Assembly (NCBI GenBank): GCA_946542925.1
Contig: CAMNLA010000052.1
Span: 1-64,000 of the forward strand
Length of the DNA: 64,000 nt
Origin: UBA4363 sp002393965
GTDB taxonomy: Bacteria; Bacteroidota; Bacteroidia; Bacteroidales; Paludibacteraceae
Direction of reading: 5' to 3'
The position numbers and the translations under genes were made by a program. This document shows, in pieces, positions 33,344-42,160 of this stretch; within the stretch, counting starts at the first letter, position 1; each line of letters opens with the position of its first letter. The notes below the pieces were generated by a model. The model saw only the letters and a list, made by a program, of their open reading frames with translations, had not been told where the DNA came from and did no database searches.

Positions 33344-34459
33344 TTATAAATAATTAATAGGATTCGTATTAGTTTTTGAAAAAACAAATGCAAATGTAGG
33401 GATTTTTTTCTTTATACAATCGACAATTAACTCTTTTGTGAATTGCTCACTCTCAAAATGTCCTATATCTGCAAGTATGATCTGATCTTCCGCATTAAAA
33501 AACTCATGGTATTTACAATCTGCCGTTACATATATCTGCGCCTTACTTCGAATCGCCATTGGCAGAAATTCAGCTCCGCTGCCACCACATAAGGCAATCC
33601 GACGGACCTTCCTGCCCAATAAAGGCGTGTGACGGATACAACGACATCCAAAAGTTTGCTTTATCGTTTGCAACACGTCCAACTCTTCACGCTCTTCCGG
33701 CAAATTACCTACCACTCCCAACCCAACCTGTGGCCAATCATTGGACAATTTATAAAAATCATAGACAGGCTCCTCATACGGATGTTCTTGTAGCAAGGCT
33801 TCTATAACTTCATTTCGACGACAGTCCGGTACAATCACCTCAAGACGCATCTCTTTTTCGAAATGCTCGATGCCTGTCTCTCCTACATACGGATGACACG
33901 ATTCTGTAGCACGGAAGGTGCCAGTTCCTAGAACGGAAAAACTACAGGAATCATACGCTCCGATCGTGCCGGCTCCGGCTGAGAACAATGCTTTCTTTAA
34001 ACTCTCCCAATGACTCTCAGGTACAAATGTAACAAGTTTCAATAATCCATCTGCAATAGGCGACAGAACCTGAAGATCCGTCAAATCTAATTTCTCGGCC
34101 ATCTTCCAACTGACACCCAGATACGCTTTGTCTAAATTCGTATGCGACGCGTAAATGGCAACCTCATGCTTTATGGCGTTGATGACCGCTCGCTCTACAG
34201 AACTGCCACCCGTGATCTTTCGTAGTCCTCGAAAAATCAACGGATGATGAGAGATAATCATTTCACACTGGTTCTCAATGGCTTCCTCGACAACTGCTTC
34301 CGTAACATCTATGGATACAAGGATCTTTCGGACAACCTGATCCCGATTCCCGATTACCAAACCGGCATTGTCATAACTTTCCTGCAGACATAATGGTGCA
34401 TATTCCTCCATGATCCTGCAAATATCACGCACAATCACTTTACTTGTGTTTATATCCAT
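33344..34459 (-). CDS. Nif3-like dinuclear metal centre protein
   Basis: 371 residues, the long NIF3/DUF34 form. Metal-ligand motifs are ESYDNAGLVIG, the MIISHHPLIF segment, YASHTNLD, and the C-terminal VTADCKYHEF and IGHFESEQFT. A PII-like insert sits in the middle (about 130-235, VTFVPESHWESLKKALFSAGAG). Family members are sometimes annotated GTP cyclohydrolase I type 2, but biochemical function is unproven. It is the first gene of a two-gene operon with the zinc-ribbon protein. Confidence 0.92.
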   Translation of the reverse strand: MDINTSKVIVRDICRIMEEYAPLCLQESYDNAGLVIGNRDQVVRKILVSIDVTEAVVEEAIENQCEMIISHHPLIFRGLRKITGGSSVERAVINAIKHEVAIYASHTNLDKAYLGVSWKMAEKLDLTDLQVLSPIADGLLKLVTFVPESHWESLKKALFSAGAGTIGAYDSCSFSVLGTGTFRATESCHPYVGETGIEHFEKEMRLEVIVPDCRRNEVIEALLQEHPYEEPVYDFYKLSNDWPQVGLGVVGNLPEEREELDVLQTIKQTFGCRCIRHTPLLGRKVRRIALCGGSGAEFLPMAIRSKAQIYVTADCKYHEFFNAEDQIILADIGHFESEQFTKELIVDCIKKKIPTFAFVFSKTNTNPINYL

Positions 34460-34494
34460 TGTCTATACCTTCGTTATTTTCTATATAAATCACC

Positions 34495-34502
34495 CAAATA
34501 TA
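34495..34502 (-). promoter_or_regulatory. -7 promoter box for the Nif3-like operon
   Basis: CAAATATA on the plus strand reads TATATTTG on the minus strand, a TAnnTTTG match 36 bases before the ATG at 34459. Confidence 0.6.
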
Positions 34503-34504
34503 CA

Positions 34505-34540
34505 AAAAGACCTGAATAACAAAAGTTATTCAGGTCTTTT
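34505..34540. terminator. Terminator after tRNA-Pro
   Basis: A perfect 16-bp stem (34505-34520 with 34525-34540; GACCTGAATAAC core) with loop AAAA. The left A-run gives the U tract for the minus-strand tRNA transcript. It slightly overlaps the upstream side of the Nif3-like promoter. Confidence 0.85.
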
Positions 34541-34545
34541 TAAAG

Positions 34546-34620
34546 TCGGGGTACCAGGATTCGAACCTGGGACCACCTGCTCCCAAAGCAGGTACGCTAA
34601 CCGGACTGCGCTACACCCCG
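34546..34620 (-). tRNA. tRNA-Pro (anticodon UGG)
   Basis: A complete cloverleaf on the minus strand: acceptor CGGGGTG/TACCCCG, D-arm GCGCAGTCCGGTTAGCGT, anticodon stem CCTGC/GCAGG with loop TTTGGGA (anticodon TGG), T-arm CCAGGTTCGAATCCTGG, discriminator A. The CCA end is not encoded. Confidence 0.97.
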
Positions 34621-34664
34621 TTTCTCATCAGAAGGTTTTTCTTTCCTCCTTTTGAAATCGGGTG

Positions 34665-34672
34665 CAAAAGTA
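34665..34672 (-). promoter_or_regulatory. -7 promoter box for tRNA-Pro
   Basis: CAAAAGTA on the plus strand is TACTTTTG on the minus strand, a TAnnTTTG match about 45 bases before the tRNA 5' end. Confidence 0.55.
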
Positions 34673-34897
34673 GAACGAAAAATAATTCTTTGCAAATTTT
34701 ATTCAAAAAAAATATCACACTACCTATTTCTGTATAGATACCCTCTGTCGCTTACATATCTACAATCTATTATAATTTAAGTGTTTATCTTTTCCTGTTC
34801 TCATACCCTGTTTTTCTTTTCCTAACAGATTCTTCATTCAGAAAGAGTCTATATGAGATGGTTTTTAGTACTTTCGCAACTGAAATCCACAAGTTCA

Positions 34898-36028
34898 ATG
34901 GCTGGAATCTATATTCATATCCCCTTCTGTAAACAAAAATGCTCGTATTGCGATTTCTTTTCAACTGCAAATCTGAACCTTAGAGACAAAATCATCCAGG
35001 CCATTGCAAAGGAAATTTCCCTTCGTAAGGATTACCTGCTTCATCAGGATATCAAAACTATCTATTTCGGAGGTGGAACTCCTTCTCTTTTGAACGAAGA
35101 GGAATTTTCCATTCTATTCAATGAGCTGTATGCTTCGTTTGATTTGAGCCATGTCCAAGAGATAACAATAGAAGCAAACCCGGATGATTTAGACCAAAAT
35201 TATATTCAAATTCTTCGCCATTTTCCTTTTAATCGTCTTTCTGTTGGCTTTCAAACTTCAAACGACAAGACATTGAAATTATTCATGCGAAGAAATATAT
35301 CAGAAGATACAATATATGCTATTCGCAACTGCAGGGAGGCAGGATATGAGAACATATCATTGGATCTGATCTATGGATGGCCGGACGAACAAATGGATGA
35401 CCTGATGAAGGACCTAGATGTATTGTTATCCCTGAATCCACAACATGTTTCTGCTTATCATCTGACTTATGAGGAAAAAACTTCTCTTTACAATAAGGTG
35501 AAACGAGGACTGCTTTCTCCTGTCGATGAGAATCTGAGTGTGGCTTTTTACCATACCATAGTGGAACGATTGAAGGCAGAAGGGATTATACAATATGAAA
35601 TATCTAATTTTGCCATCCCGGGATTTGAGTCCAAACACAATAGTTCCTATTGGCAGTCCATTCCCTATCTGGGAGTCGGACCGTCTGCCCATTCTTTCAA
35701 TCTCAACTCCAGAAGCTGGAATCCTAATGACATCAACTCCTATATCAAAAAAATCGATGACGGAGAAGTCGGCACTATAACCGAAATCCTGAACAGCAGA
35801 GAAAAATACAATGATTTTATCTTGACTCGCCTACGAACCGTTCAAGGCATCAACCTGCATGAACTGAAGAATGTTCACGGCTCCATCCTCTACAATTACT
35901 GCCTCTCCATGGCCTCTCCTCACCTGCAACAGGGAAGAATAGTACTTGAAAAGGATTACCTCAGATTGACTCAGAACGGCGTCTTCCTCTCCGACTCAAT
36001 TATTTCCGACCTTCTTTCCATCGACTGA
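34898..36028 (+). CDS. hemW: Radical SAM haem chaperone HemW-like (coproporphyrinogen oxidase family)
   Basis: 376 residues from ATG 34898 (MAGIYIHIPFCKQKCSYCDFF). The C-x3-C-x2-C-x-F motif typical of HemW is present (HemN has CxxxCxxCxC with Cys in place of Phe). GGGTPSLL, SVGFQT and SLDLIYGWPDEQ follow the family, and there is a C-terminal HemN-type domain. HemW inserts haem into respiratory proteins; true HemN function is unlikely. A 15-codon upstream extension exists but does not match the family start. It is followed after 56 bases by a separate promoter and the porE-like gene. Confidence 0.88.
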   Translation: MAGIYIHIPFCKQKCSYCDFFSTANLNLRDKIIQAIAKEISLRKDYLLHQDIKTIYFGGGTPSLLNEEEFSILFNELYASFDLSHVQEITIEANPDDLDQNYIQILRHFPFNRLSVGFQTSNDKTLKLFMRRNISEDTIYAIRNCREAGYENISLDLIYGWPDEQMDDLMKDLDVLLSLNPQHVSAYHLTYEEKTSLYNKVKRGLLSPVDENLSVAFYHTIVERLKAEGIIQYEISNFAIPGFESKHNSSYWQSIPYLGVGPSAHSFNLNSRSWNPNDINSYIKKIDDGEVGTITEILNSREKYNDFILTRLRTVQGINLHELKNVHGSILYNYCLSMASPHLQQGRIVLEKDYLRLTQNGVFLSDSIISDLLSID

Positions 36029-36051
36029 AAAAGAATACCACACCTTTTCGT

Positions 36052-36059
36052 TATCTTTG
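36052..36059 (+). promoter_or_regulatory. -7 promoter box for the porE-like gene
   Basis: TATCTTTG, an exact TAnnTTTG match 25 bases before the ATG at 36085. Confidence 0.65.
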
Positions 36060-36084
36060 CGGAATAACACTATCTAACTGAATA

Positions 36085-38085
36085 ATGCTACGGAGATTCC
36101 GAACTCTGCCTCTGTTTCTGCTTTTTTCTATTCTTCTTTCCTCATGCGGATATGGCCGCATGGTGAAGAAAGCGGATTCCCGATACAAAATCGGTGAATA
36201 TGCAGCCGCCATTCCTCTATATAAAAGAGCCGCTTCTCGCATTCCTTCCAAAGAGAAAAAAATGAGAGGAACAGTGAATAATCGACTGGCAGACTGCTAC
36301 CGACTGATCAACGACGCAAATCATGCCGAAGGAGCCTATCGAAAGGCTATACGATACAAAACCGATGATTCAACAGTCTATCTGAACTATGCGGAGGTGC
36401 TGCGAAAAACAAAACGATACGGCGAAGCAGCATCTAATTATCGGCGGTACCTAAAAAAGGACTCGACAAACGTATGGGCTCTCAATGGACTTATATCCTG
36501 CGACTCGGCAAAAATCTGGACAAAACGCCCTCCCCGTTATTCCGTACACGAAATGACGGCTTTCAACTCCAGAAAAGGAACAACGTTCTGTCCCGTCGTT
36601 GCCGACGAGGAAGGCTCCATGGTCTATTTCTCTTCGTCTCGAAGCCCCAAAGGTGCTAAAGGGATTAAAAACAGCAAGATAACAGGTATCCGTAACAACG
36701 ATCTATACGTCGTTAAACAAAAAAGGGGTGGGAAATGGGAAGACCCTTCCCCCCTCTCCGAGGACATCAATACGCTGGACGATGAAGGCGCTTGCTCACT
36801 CTCTCCAGATGGCAAGACAATGTTTTACACCGAATGTCGCATCCGGAACGGTCAAAGTCTGGGCGCCGCTATTTTTGCATCTAAACGCACAGGAGGTGAT
36901 TGGGGCGAACCAAAACAAATCATTCTTCTCAAAGATAGCTCCATCTCCGTCGCTCACCCCGCACTCTCTCCGGACGGACAGTATCTCTATTTCGTCTCTG
37001 ACCGCCCCAATGGCTATGGAGGTAAAGATATATGGCGATGCAAAAAGAAAATGGGGAACGAATGGGACTTGCCCGAAAATCTCGGCCCGGAAATCAATAC
37101 ACCTGGCGATGAGATGTTCCCTTCTTTCTCCCCTTCCGGTACTTTTTTCTTTTCCTCCAACGGACATCCGGGACTGGGCGGTCTGGATATCTTCCAAGCC
37201 ACAAGCAACTTCTCCGGAGATAATATGAAATGGAATGTCAAGAATATGGGAGCTCCCATCAATTCCAATGGAGATGATTTTGGCATCAGTTTCATCGGAC
37301 ATACATCAAACGGGTATTTCAGCAGCAACCGCAATCACCCGAAAGGGTATGACAAAATCTATTATTTCGGCGAACCTCTGGTCGATTTCGCCGTTTCTGG
37401 CTTTGTGACGGATTTTAAGGGACAACCGCTCCCCGATGCCGTCGTTCGAATTGTTGGTGATGACGGCACTAATGTGAAAGTACATACAAAAAAAGATGGT
37501 TCCTACAATTTCAAACTGGATAAGGGCGTCAATTACGTGATGCAGGCTTCATGCCGAGCGCACCTCAACCAAAAAGGTGACTTCTCAACTGTCGGTATCT
37601 ACAAGACAAAACACTATACCAAGGATTTCAAACTGCCGTCTATGCTCGAACCGGTTACAATAGAGAACATCTTTTTCGATTTCGGACGCTATACGCTGCG
37701 CAAAGAGTCAGAAGAAGCACTCAACGGACTCGTTCACATGCTCCAGGATAATCCACATATCACCATCGAAATCGCATCTCATACCGATATGGTGGATACC
37801 GAAGAGTTCAACCAACGACTTTCCGAACGTCGCGCTCAGGCAGTCGTGAACTACCTGATTGCCGCAGGCATCGAAGACGATCGGCTGACTTACAAAGGAT
37901 ATGGAGAGACATCCCCCGTGAAGGTGACGCAGGCCATGGCTGAGAAGTATCGCTTCTTCAAGGAAGGCGATGTCCTTTCGGAGGAGTTTGTATCGCAACT
38001 ACCAAAGGATAAACAGGAAATAGCAAATCAAATCAACCGACGTACCGAATTTACCATTACGAAGATGACTTATAAAATGTACTGA
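36085..38085 (+). CDS. porE: PorE-like T9SS lipoprotein (TPR, WD40-like propeller, CRD, OmpA C-terminal)
   Basis: 666 residues. Lipoprotein signal MLRRFRTLPLFLLFSILLSSCG with lipobox LSSC (Cys at 21). TPR-like repeats ~30-145; PD40/WD40 propeller ~165-440 with repeats such as SPDGKTMFY, SPDGQYLYFVSDRPNGYGGKDIW and SPSGTFFFSSNGHPGLGGLDIF; carboxypeptidase-regulatory-like domain ~452-530 (VSGFVTDFKGQPLPDAVVRIV); OmpA-like peptidoglycan-binding domain ~548-666 (IFFDFGRYTLRKESEEALNGL, QRLSERRAQAVVNYL, INRRTEF). This domain order is that of PorE of the Porphyromonas type IX secretion system, which anchors the PorK/N ring to peptidoglycan. thyA starts 3 bases after its stop. Confidence 0.82.
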   Translation: MLRRFRTLPLFLLFSILLSSCGYGRMVKKADSRYKIGEYAAAIPLYKRAASRIPSKEKKMRGTVNNRLADCYRLINDANHAEGAYRKAIRYKTDDSTVYLNYAEVLRKTKRYGEAASNYRRYLKKDSTNVWALNGLISCDSAKIWTKRPPRYSVHEMTAFNSRKGTTFCPVVADEEGSMVYFSSSRSPKGAKGIKNSKITGIRNNDLYVVKQKRGGKWEDPSPLSEDINTLDDEGACSLSPDGKTMFYTECRIRNGQSLGAAIFASKRTGGDWGEPKQIILLKDSSISVAHPALSPDGQYLYFVSDRPNGYGGKDIWRCKKKMGNEWDLPENLGPEINTPGDEMFPSFSPSGTFFFSSNGHPGLGGLDIFQATSNFSGDNMKWNVKNMGAPINSNGDDFGISFIGHTSNGYFSSNRNHPKGYDKIYYFGEPLVDFAVSGFVTDFKGQPLPDAVVRIVGDDGTNVKVHTKKDGSYNFKLDKGVNYVMQASCRAHLNQKGDFSTVGIYKTKHYTKDFKLPSMLEPVTIENIFFDFGRYTLRKESEEALNGLVHMLQDNPHITIEIASHTDMVDTEEFNQRLSERRAQAVVNYLIAAGIEDDRLTYKGYGETSPVKVTQAMAEKYRFFKEGDVLSEEFVSQLPKDKQEIANQINRRTEFTITKMTYKMY

Positions 38086-38088
38086 CAC

Positions 38089-38886
38089 ATGGAACAATAT
38101 TTAGATCTCCTCAGACGCATCAAGAAGGAAGGTGTGCGTAAAGAAGACAGAACCGGAACTGGAACAATTTCCATCTTCGGACATCAAATGCGTTTCAACC
38201 TTTCCGACGGATTCCCCATTGTGACCACAAAGAAGATCCACATGAAAAGCGTCATCTACGAACTGCTGTGGTTTCTAGCCGGAGATACCAACGTGAAATA
38301 TCTGCAGGATCACGGTGTTCGTATCTGGAACGAATGGGCAGACCCCGTAACAGGCGACCTCGGACATATCTATGGCTATCAATGGCGCTCCTGGCCTGAC
38401 TATAACGGCGGATTTATCGACCAAATATCAAATGCTATCGATCAGATCCGAAACACCCCCGATTCCAGACGCATCATTGTCAATGCATGGAATGTGGCAG
38501 ATCTGAACCGAATGAACCTTCCTCCATGCCACATGTTCTTCCAATTCTATGTCGCAGAAGGTAAATTGTCTCTTCAACTTTATCAACGCAGCGCCGACTC
38601 GTTCCTCGGCGTACCGTTTAACATCAGTTCCTACGCCCTCCTGCTTATGATGATGGCACAGGTTACTGGATTACAGGTCGGTGATTTCATCCACACTCTT
38701 GGCGATGCTCATATCTACACCAACCATTTCGAACAAGTAGATCTGCAACTATCCCGCACCCCCTATCCACTACCGAAAATGGAACTCAACCCAGACGTGA
38801 AATCGATTTTCGATTTCAAATACGAAGATTTTAAACTCATAGACTATCAGTGTCACCCTACTATCAAAGGACAGGTCTCCGTCTAA
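38089..38886 (+). CDS. thyA: Thymidylate synthase
   Basis: 265 residues, the E. coli size. It methylates dUMP to dTMP, converting methylene-tetrahydrofolate to dihydrofolate. Motifs: RKEDRTGTGTISIFGHQMRF, the catalytic cysteine in LPPCHMFFQFYV, QRSADSFLGVPFNISSYALL, and HIYTNHFEQV. The next gene, folA, regenerates tetrahydrofolate and follows after 18 bases. The start lies 3 bases beyond the stop of the porE-like gene, indicating co-transcription. Confidence 0.97.
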   Translation: MEQYLDLLRRIKKEGVRKEDRTGTGTISIFGHQMRFNLSDGFPIVTTKKIHMKSVIYELLWFLAGDTNVKYLQDHGVRIWNEWADPVTGDLGHIYGYQWRSWPDYNGGFIDQISNAIDQIRNTPDSRRIIVNAWNVADLNRMNLPPCHMFFQFYVAEGKLSLQLYQRSADSFLGVPFNISSYALLLMMMAQVTGLQVGDFIHTLGDAHIYTNHFEQVDLQLSRTPYPLPKMELNPDVKSIFDFKYEDFKLIDYQCHPTIKGQVSV

Positions 38887-38904
38887 ATCTCAACACCTTT
38901 CTTT

Positions 38905-39393
38905 ATGCTTCTATCCATTATTGCAGCCGTTGCCGATGATCTTGCCATCGGACAAGATAATCAATTGCTTTGCCATATCCCAGGCGATCTGAAACGCTTT
39001 AAGACCATCACAACCGGACACCCCATCATCATGGGAAGAAAGACTTTTGAATCCCTACCCGTCACCCCTCTTCCTCTTCGACGTAATATCATTCTGACCC
39101 ACACTCCCAACTCCCTTCCATCCGGATGCGAGGGGGTCGAAACACCACAGCAAGCAATGGAACTCATTCAAAGTGAAGAGGAAACGTTTGTCATCGGTGG
39201 CGCACAAATCTATTCCATTTTCCTCCCTTTTGTTCAGACTATGTATCTTACAGAGATTCATTCTACGTTCCCGAAAGCCGATGCGTTCTTCCCTTCTTTC
39301 AACCCTTCCGAATGGATTGAGACATTCCGCGAAGACCACGATTCTTCTGACTCACACCCATCCTTCTCTTTCGTCAATCTGATTCGTAAGTAA
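38905..39393 (+). CDS. folA: Dihydrofolate reductase
   Basis: 162 residues. It reduces dihydrofolate with NADPH. Motifs: IAAVADDLAIGQDNQLLCHIPGDLKRFK, MGRKTFESLP, and VIGGAQIYSIFLPF near residues 98-111, followed by LTEIHSTFPKADAFFP. It partners thyA upstream and is closed by a strong terminator. Confidence 0.96.
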   Translation: MLLSIIAAVADDLAIGQDNQLLCHIPGDLKRFKTITTGHPIIMGRKTFESLPVTPLPLRRNIILTHTPNSLPSGCEGVETPQQAMELIQSEEETFVIGGAQIYSIFLPFVQTMYLTEIHSTFPKADAFFPSFNPSEWIETFREDHDSSDSHPSFSFVNLIRK

Positions 39394-39409
39394 TTTATTT
39401 CTATACAAC

Positions 39410-39448
39410 AAAAAGGAACAAAGTGGTATTACCACTTTGTTCCTTTTT
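39410..39448. terminator. Bidirectional terminator between folA and the small DNA-binding gene
   Basis: A perfect 18-bp stem (39410-39427 with 39431-39448; GGAACAAAGTGGT core) with a 3-base loop, A5 on the left and T5 on the right, between convergent genes. Confidence 0.92.
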
Positions 39449-39473
39449 CTTCCTGTGTTCTTGGATGAAGACC

Positions 39474-39722
39474 TTACTTCGAAGCCAACAGTTTCTGGGC
39501 CGCCTCCAATATCACAATGTCATCCAACATCACAAGACCACCGTCTGGACCAGGTTCAATATGCATACCGACACTCTGTGCAGTCTTGTAGTTCTCTCCT
39601 CCAAAATAGTTTCGGATCGTGTCTGCCGTGACACCCAGTTCTGCTGCGAGCTTGTCAATCGCTCCGCTTGGAAGACTGTCCTTGATCTTCCTCAATTCAT
39701 TGAATGTAATTGTTCTCGTCAT
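39474..39722 (-). CDS. Small Bacteroidota DNA-binding-type protein
   Basis: 82 residues. It begins MTRTITFNELRKIKDSLPSGAIDKLAAELGVTADTIRNYFGGENY, which reads as a helix-turn-helix (AIDKLAAELGVTADTIRNYF), and ends with a short helix (DDIVILEAAQKLLASK). I recall this as a small protein conserved in Bacteroidota and labelled DNA-binding; its regulon is unknown. It is monocistronic, convergent with folA across a shared terminator. Confidence 0.75.
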   Translation of the reverse strand: MTRTITFNELRKIKDSLPSGAIDKLAAELGVTADTIRNYFGGENYKTAQSVGMHIEPGPDGGLVMLDDIVILEAAQKLLASK

Positions 39723-39869
39723 GTCGTTCCTCTTTTTAAAGATTAAACTGTGGTTTATCTGTTGCTAAAAATAACACTTTTCTTCTCACTTTCCAAATCT
39801 GAAAGAAAAAAAACATTCTCCGTTTAACTTAGATAAATTGACAGGAATCTGGTGTTCACATAAATGAAC

Positions 39870-40202
39870 TTAGAGCCCTTTTTCTATGTTCCAAAACCAA
39901 TTCATGAGTGTGACAAAAAGGGCTATAACAATTGTCCACGTCGGAAGGCTTCGATGCAACAACCTGTAAAGAAGTGTTCCTCTTGCTGTTTCTGCAAAAC
40001 TCTTTCTTCGATTTTTGTCCTTTTGAATGATTAATTCAACCAAACTCACTAAAAACAAGAACACTCCTCCAATAAAGAGTAGTATGATAACCGGATTATA
40101 CCACAAGGCCAGACAGACATCACCATCCAATAGACTCATAATAGAACGCAGACTTCCACATCCTGGACATGGAATCCCTGTAATAGCCTTAAAGAAACAC
40201 AT
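39870..40202 (-). CDS. DUF2752 membrane protein
   Basis: 110 residues. It starts near the diagnostic motif GIPCPGCGSLRSIM and has two or three membrane helices (about 34-57 and 88-108). The family is of unknown function and frequently paired with TM2-domain proteins, as here. Its ATG shares an A with the upstream stop codon (TAATG), so translation is coupled to the TM2 gene. It is the last gene of a five-gene minus-strand cluster. Confidence 0.82.
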   Translation of the reverse strand: MCFFKAITGIPCPGCGSLRSIMSLLDGDVCLALWYNPVIILLFIGGVFLFLVSLVELIIQKDKNRRKSFAETARGTLLYRLLHRSLPTWTIVIALFVTLMNWFWNIEKGL

Positions 40203-40549
40203 TATTTAATCGACAATATATCCGTTAGTTTCTGATAGTTATATTGCTTCGTCTTGCCAGTGATTAAAAACAAATCAACCAACCACCAGATACCGCAACC
40301 ACCTCCAGTAATGAGCTTTAATACACCCATTGTAATATCTCCTAACAGAAATCTGTCAACACCCCATCCTCCGACAAAAATAGAAATAATCAACAGGATT
40401 GTCGGTTCCTTATAATCTATTGAGGTAACTACCAACAAACGTTCTTTGTCCAGTTTCGACAAAGCATCACGAATCTCTGAATTTCTCTCAGGAGGAAACC
40501 ACTCCCCTTTTTTAGCCATAAAAAGGTCAATGATACTCTTGTTCTCCAT
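40202..40549 (-). CDS. TM2-domain membrane protein
   Basis: 115 residues. A cytosolic N-terminal ~45 residues (RNSEIRDALSKLDKERLLVV) precedes a TM2 domain: first helix PTILLIISIFVGGWGVDRFLLG, linker DITMGVLKLITGGGCG, second helix IWWLVDLFLITG. The conserved D-R-F turn between helices is present. Function is unknown. It lies 19 bases after the PAP2 gene and overlaps DUF2752 by one base. Confidence 0.88.
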   Translation of the reverse strand: MENKSIIDLFMAKKGEWFPPERNSEIRDALSKLDKERLLVVTSIDYKEPTILLIISIFVGGWGVDRFLLGDITMGVLKLITGGGCGIWWLVDLFLITGKTKQYNYQKLTDILSIK

Positions 40550-40568
40550 ACTGTTTTTTATAGTTATT

Positions 40569-41258
40569 TTATTGGAATAACGAAATAAAAGCCAACACTA
40601 TGATGGTTAGCATCACAACCCACATACACACCTCGCTGTCATGAGGCAGGAACCCATGTGCATGACGGTCTATATAGGTTGACTGTGAACTGACATAGAG
40701 AGCCCGTGGACGTAGGCTACGAAGAAGAATAAAAAACAAATACCCTCCCGTGATTCCTACAACCATTCCTCCTAATATGTCTCCGGGATAATGCACACCA
40801 AGATAAATACGGGAATAACAGTTGACCAAAGCCCACAGGAATAGGATGATGGTATAACGTCGGTTTCGGAACAACAGAGACGTAAACAGAGCGATGGCAA
40901 AAGAATTGGCCGCGTGACTGGATACAAATCCATAATAACCACCATGATAACCATTAACTAAATGCACTAAACCATCCAATGCCGGTTCATGCGAAGGACG
41001 GAATCGCTCTGCTATCGGCTTGATGAGACCACTGGAGACTTGGTCTGCGAAAACAATCGCCAATACCATTGCAAGCAATATCCATATAGATTCTTTTTTC
41101 TTTGTGCGGATTATGACTGCCAACATCACTAACAAAGACGGTATCCATGTCCATGTCTGCGTGTACAACCACATGAAACGATCGGCATAGGCTCCATGCA
41201 CTCCGTTCAAGGCCAAAAATAGATGCTGGTCAAATGAGATAAGTTGATGTAATTCCAT
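40569..41258 (-). CDS. PAP2-family membrane phosphatase
   Basis: 229 residues with about six membrane helices. Phosphatase motifs: KPIAERFRP (C1), SSHAANSF (C2, the catalytic His pair partner), and SRIYLGVHYPGD (C3). It probably dephosphorylates a lipid phosphate such as undecaprenyl pyrophosphate or phosphatidylglycerol phosphate at the inner membrane; substrate is not determined. Its neighbours are a lipoprotein peptidase upstream (22 bases) and TM2 downstream, an envelope context. Confidence 0.9.
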   Translation of the reverse strand: MELHQLISFDQHLFLALNGVHGAYADRFMWLYTQTWTWIPSLLVMLAVIIRTKKKESIWILLAMVLAIVFADQVSSGLIKPIAERFRPSHEPALDGLVHLVNGYHGGYYGFVSSHAANSFAIALFTSLLFRNRRYTIILFLWALVNCYSRIYLGVHYPGDILGGMVVGITGGYLFFILLRSLRPRALYVSSQSTYIDRHAHGFLPHDSEVCMWVVMLTIIVLAFISLFQ

Positions 41259-41280
41259 ACCGTTCTTTTTGTGTAGTCAG

Positions 41281-42156
41281 TTACCAAGTCTGCTTTCCCC
41301 TCTGTGCACGTTCTCGAATCCGTTCTCTGGCCGTCTTCGGATGTTCTTCTGGAGTCATCTTTCCAGACGACTCATTGGATCCAATCTCCGCTTTTTCTGA
41401 CTGCATCTCTTCCATCTCTGTTTGGCTGGACGGTTCGGCTGGACGAGCTGCCGTATGAGGAACCTTGGGCATCTCTCTGAAAGAGGCTTTCTGAAAATGA
41501 TGGTCATCCGCCTTACGACTCATGTAATGCCCCCAGCGAAACCCCCGTTTGCGAAATTCTTCCACTATACGGCTTCCTTCTGTAAACGTTCCAGGACGTG
41601 ACGGATCATAGACGGCTCCTTCCGGCTTGTCTTTTCGTATCTGACGATAAGAGCCCTTCCATCGCTGCGGATTGAAATACGGATTGATATCTACAGCCAG
41701 TCCTACAGCATGAAAGGAATAAGATGCATCACGAAAACAGAAACAATACGTATTGTTATCTGCCATTGAGAGATCGTCATTCCAGTCATATCTCACTATG
41801 GGTATTACTTTCTCGATTACAAAATGCTCTTCACGCATGATGTCAAAAAGTTCCTGCATATCTTTTCGAATCGTACTGTCAGAAAGCAATTGCCCTTGAT
41901 GCAGACGTCCGTCTGTCGAATAATAGGTTACTTCATACAACGCAAGCTTTTCCAGCAACTCCTTGGGAGCATTGCTCCCCTCTGTCGCCTCTTCAAAGGT
42001 GTAGTTGCAATCTATAATGACACTGTCTTTTTTCTGATAGAATATCTGTTCACCGACATTCCCCTTTTTCAATGTATCGGCACTTCTGTCTGACTCTTTC
42101 CTGCCACAACCGTACATAAGAATCAACACAAAACCAAAGAGAAGGAGCCTTTTCAT
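41281..42156 (-). CDS. M15-family metallopeptidase lipoprotein
   Basis: 291 residues from ATG 42156, with a lipoprotein signal MKRLLLFGFVLILMYGCG (Cys at 17). The zinc-peptidase pattern SxHxxGxAxD occurs in SFHAVGLAVDINPYF and the later His in KADDHHFQKAS; YDPSRPGTFTEGS lies between. This is the D-Ala-D-Ala carboxypeptidase/endopeptidase type that acts on peptidoglycan peptides. The C-terminal ~70 residues are low-complexity and charged (AARPAEPSSQTEMEEMQ). An ATG 8 codons upstream would overlap the HD gene by 20 bases; the later start gives a clean lipobox signal and a 4-base gap. Confidence 0.85.
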   Translation of the reverse strand: MKRLLLFGFVLILMYGCGRKESDRSADTLKKGNVGEQIFYQKKDSVIIDCNYTFEEATEGSNAPKELLEKLALYEVTYYSTDGRLHQGQLLSDSTIRKDMQELFDIMREEHFVIEKVIPIVRYDWNDDLSMADNNTYCFCFRDASYSFHAVGLAVDINPYFNPQRWKGSYRQIRKDKPEGAVYDPSRPGTFTEGSRIVEEFRKRGFRWGHYMSRKADDHHFQKASFREMPKVPHTAARPAEPSSQTEMEEMQSEKAEIGSNESSGKMTPEEHPKTARERIRERAQRGKQTW

Positions 42157-42160
42157 AAAC

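Noticed and set aside
36085..38085. Considered an ordinary OmpA-family porin
   Set aside because: The lipobox, TPR segment, WD40-like propeller and CRD before the OmpA C-terminal domain match PorE, and there is no N-terminal beta-barrel.
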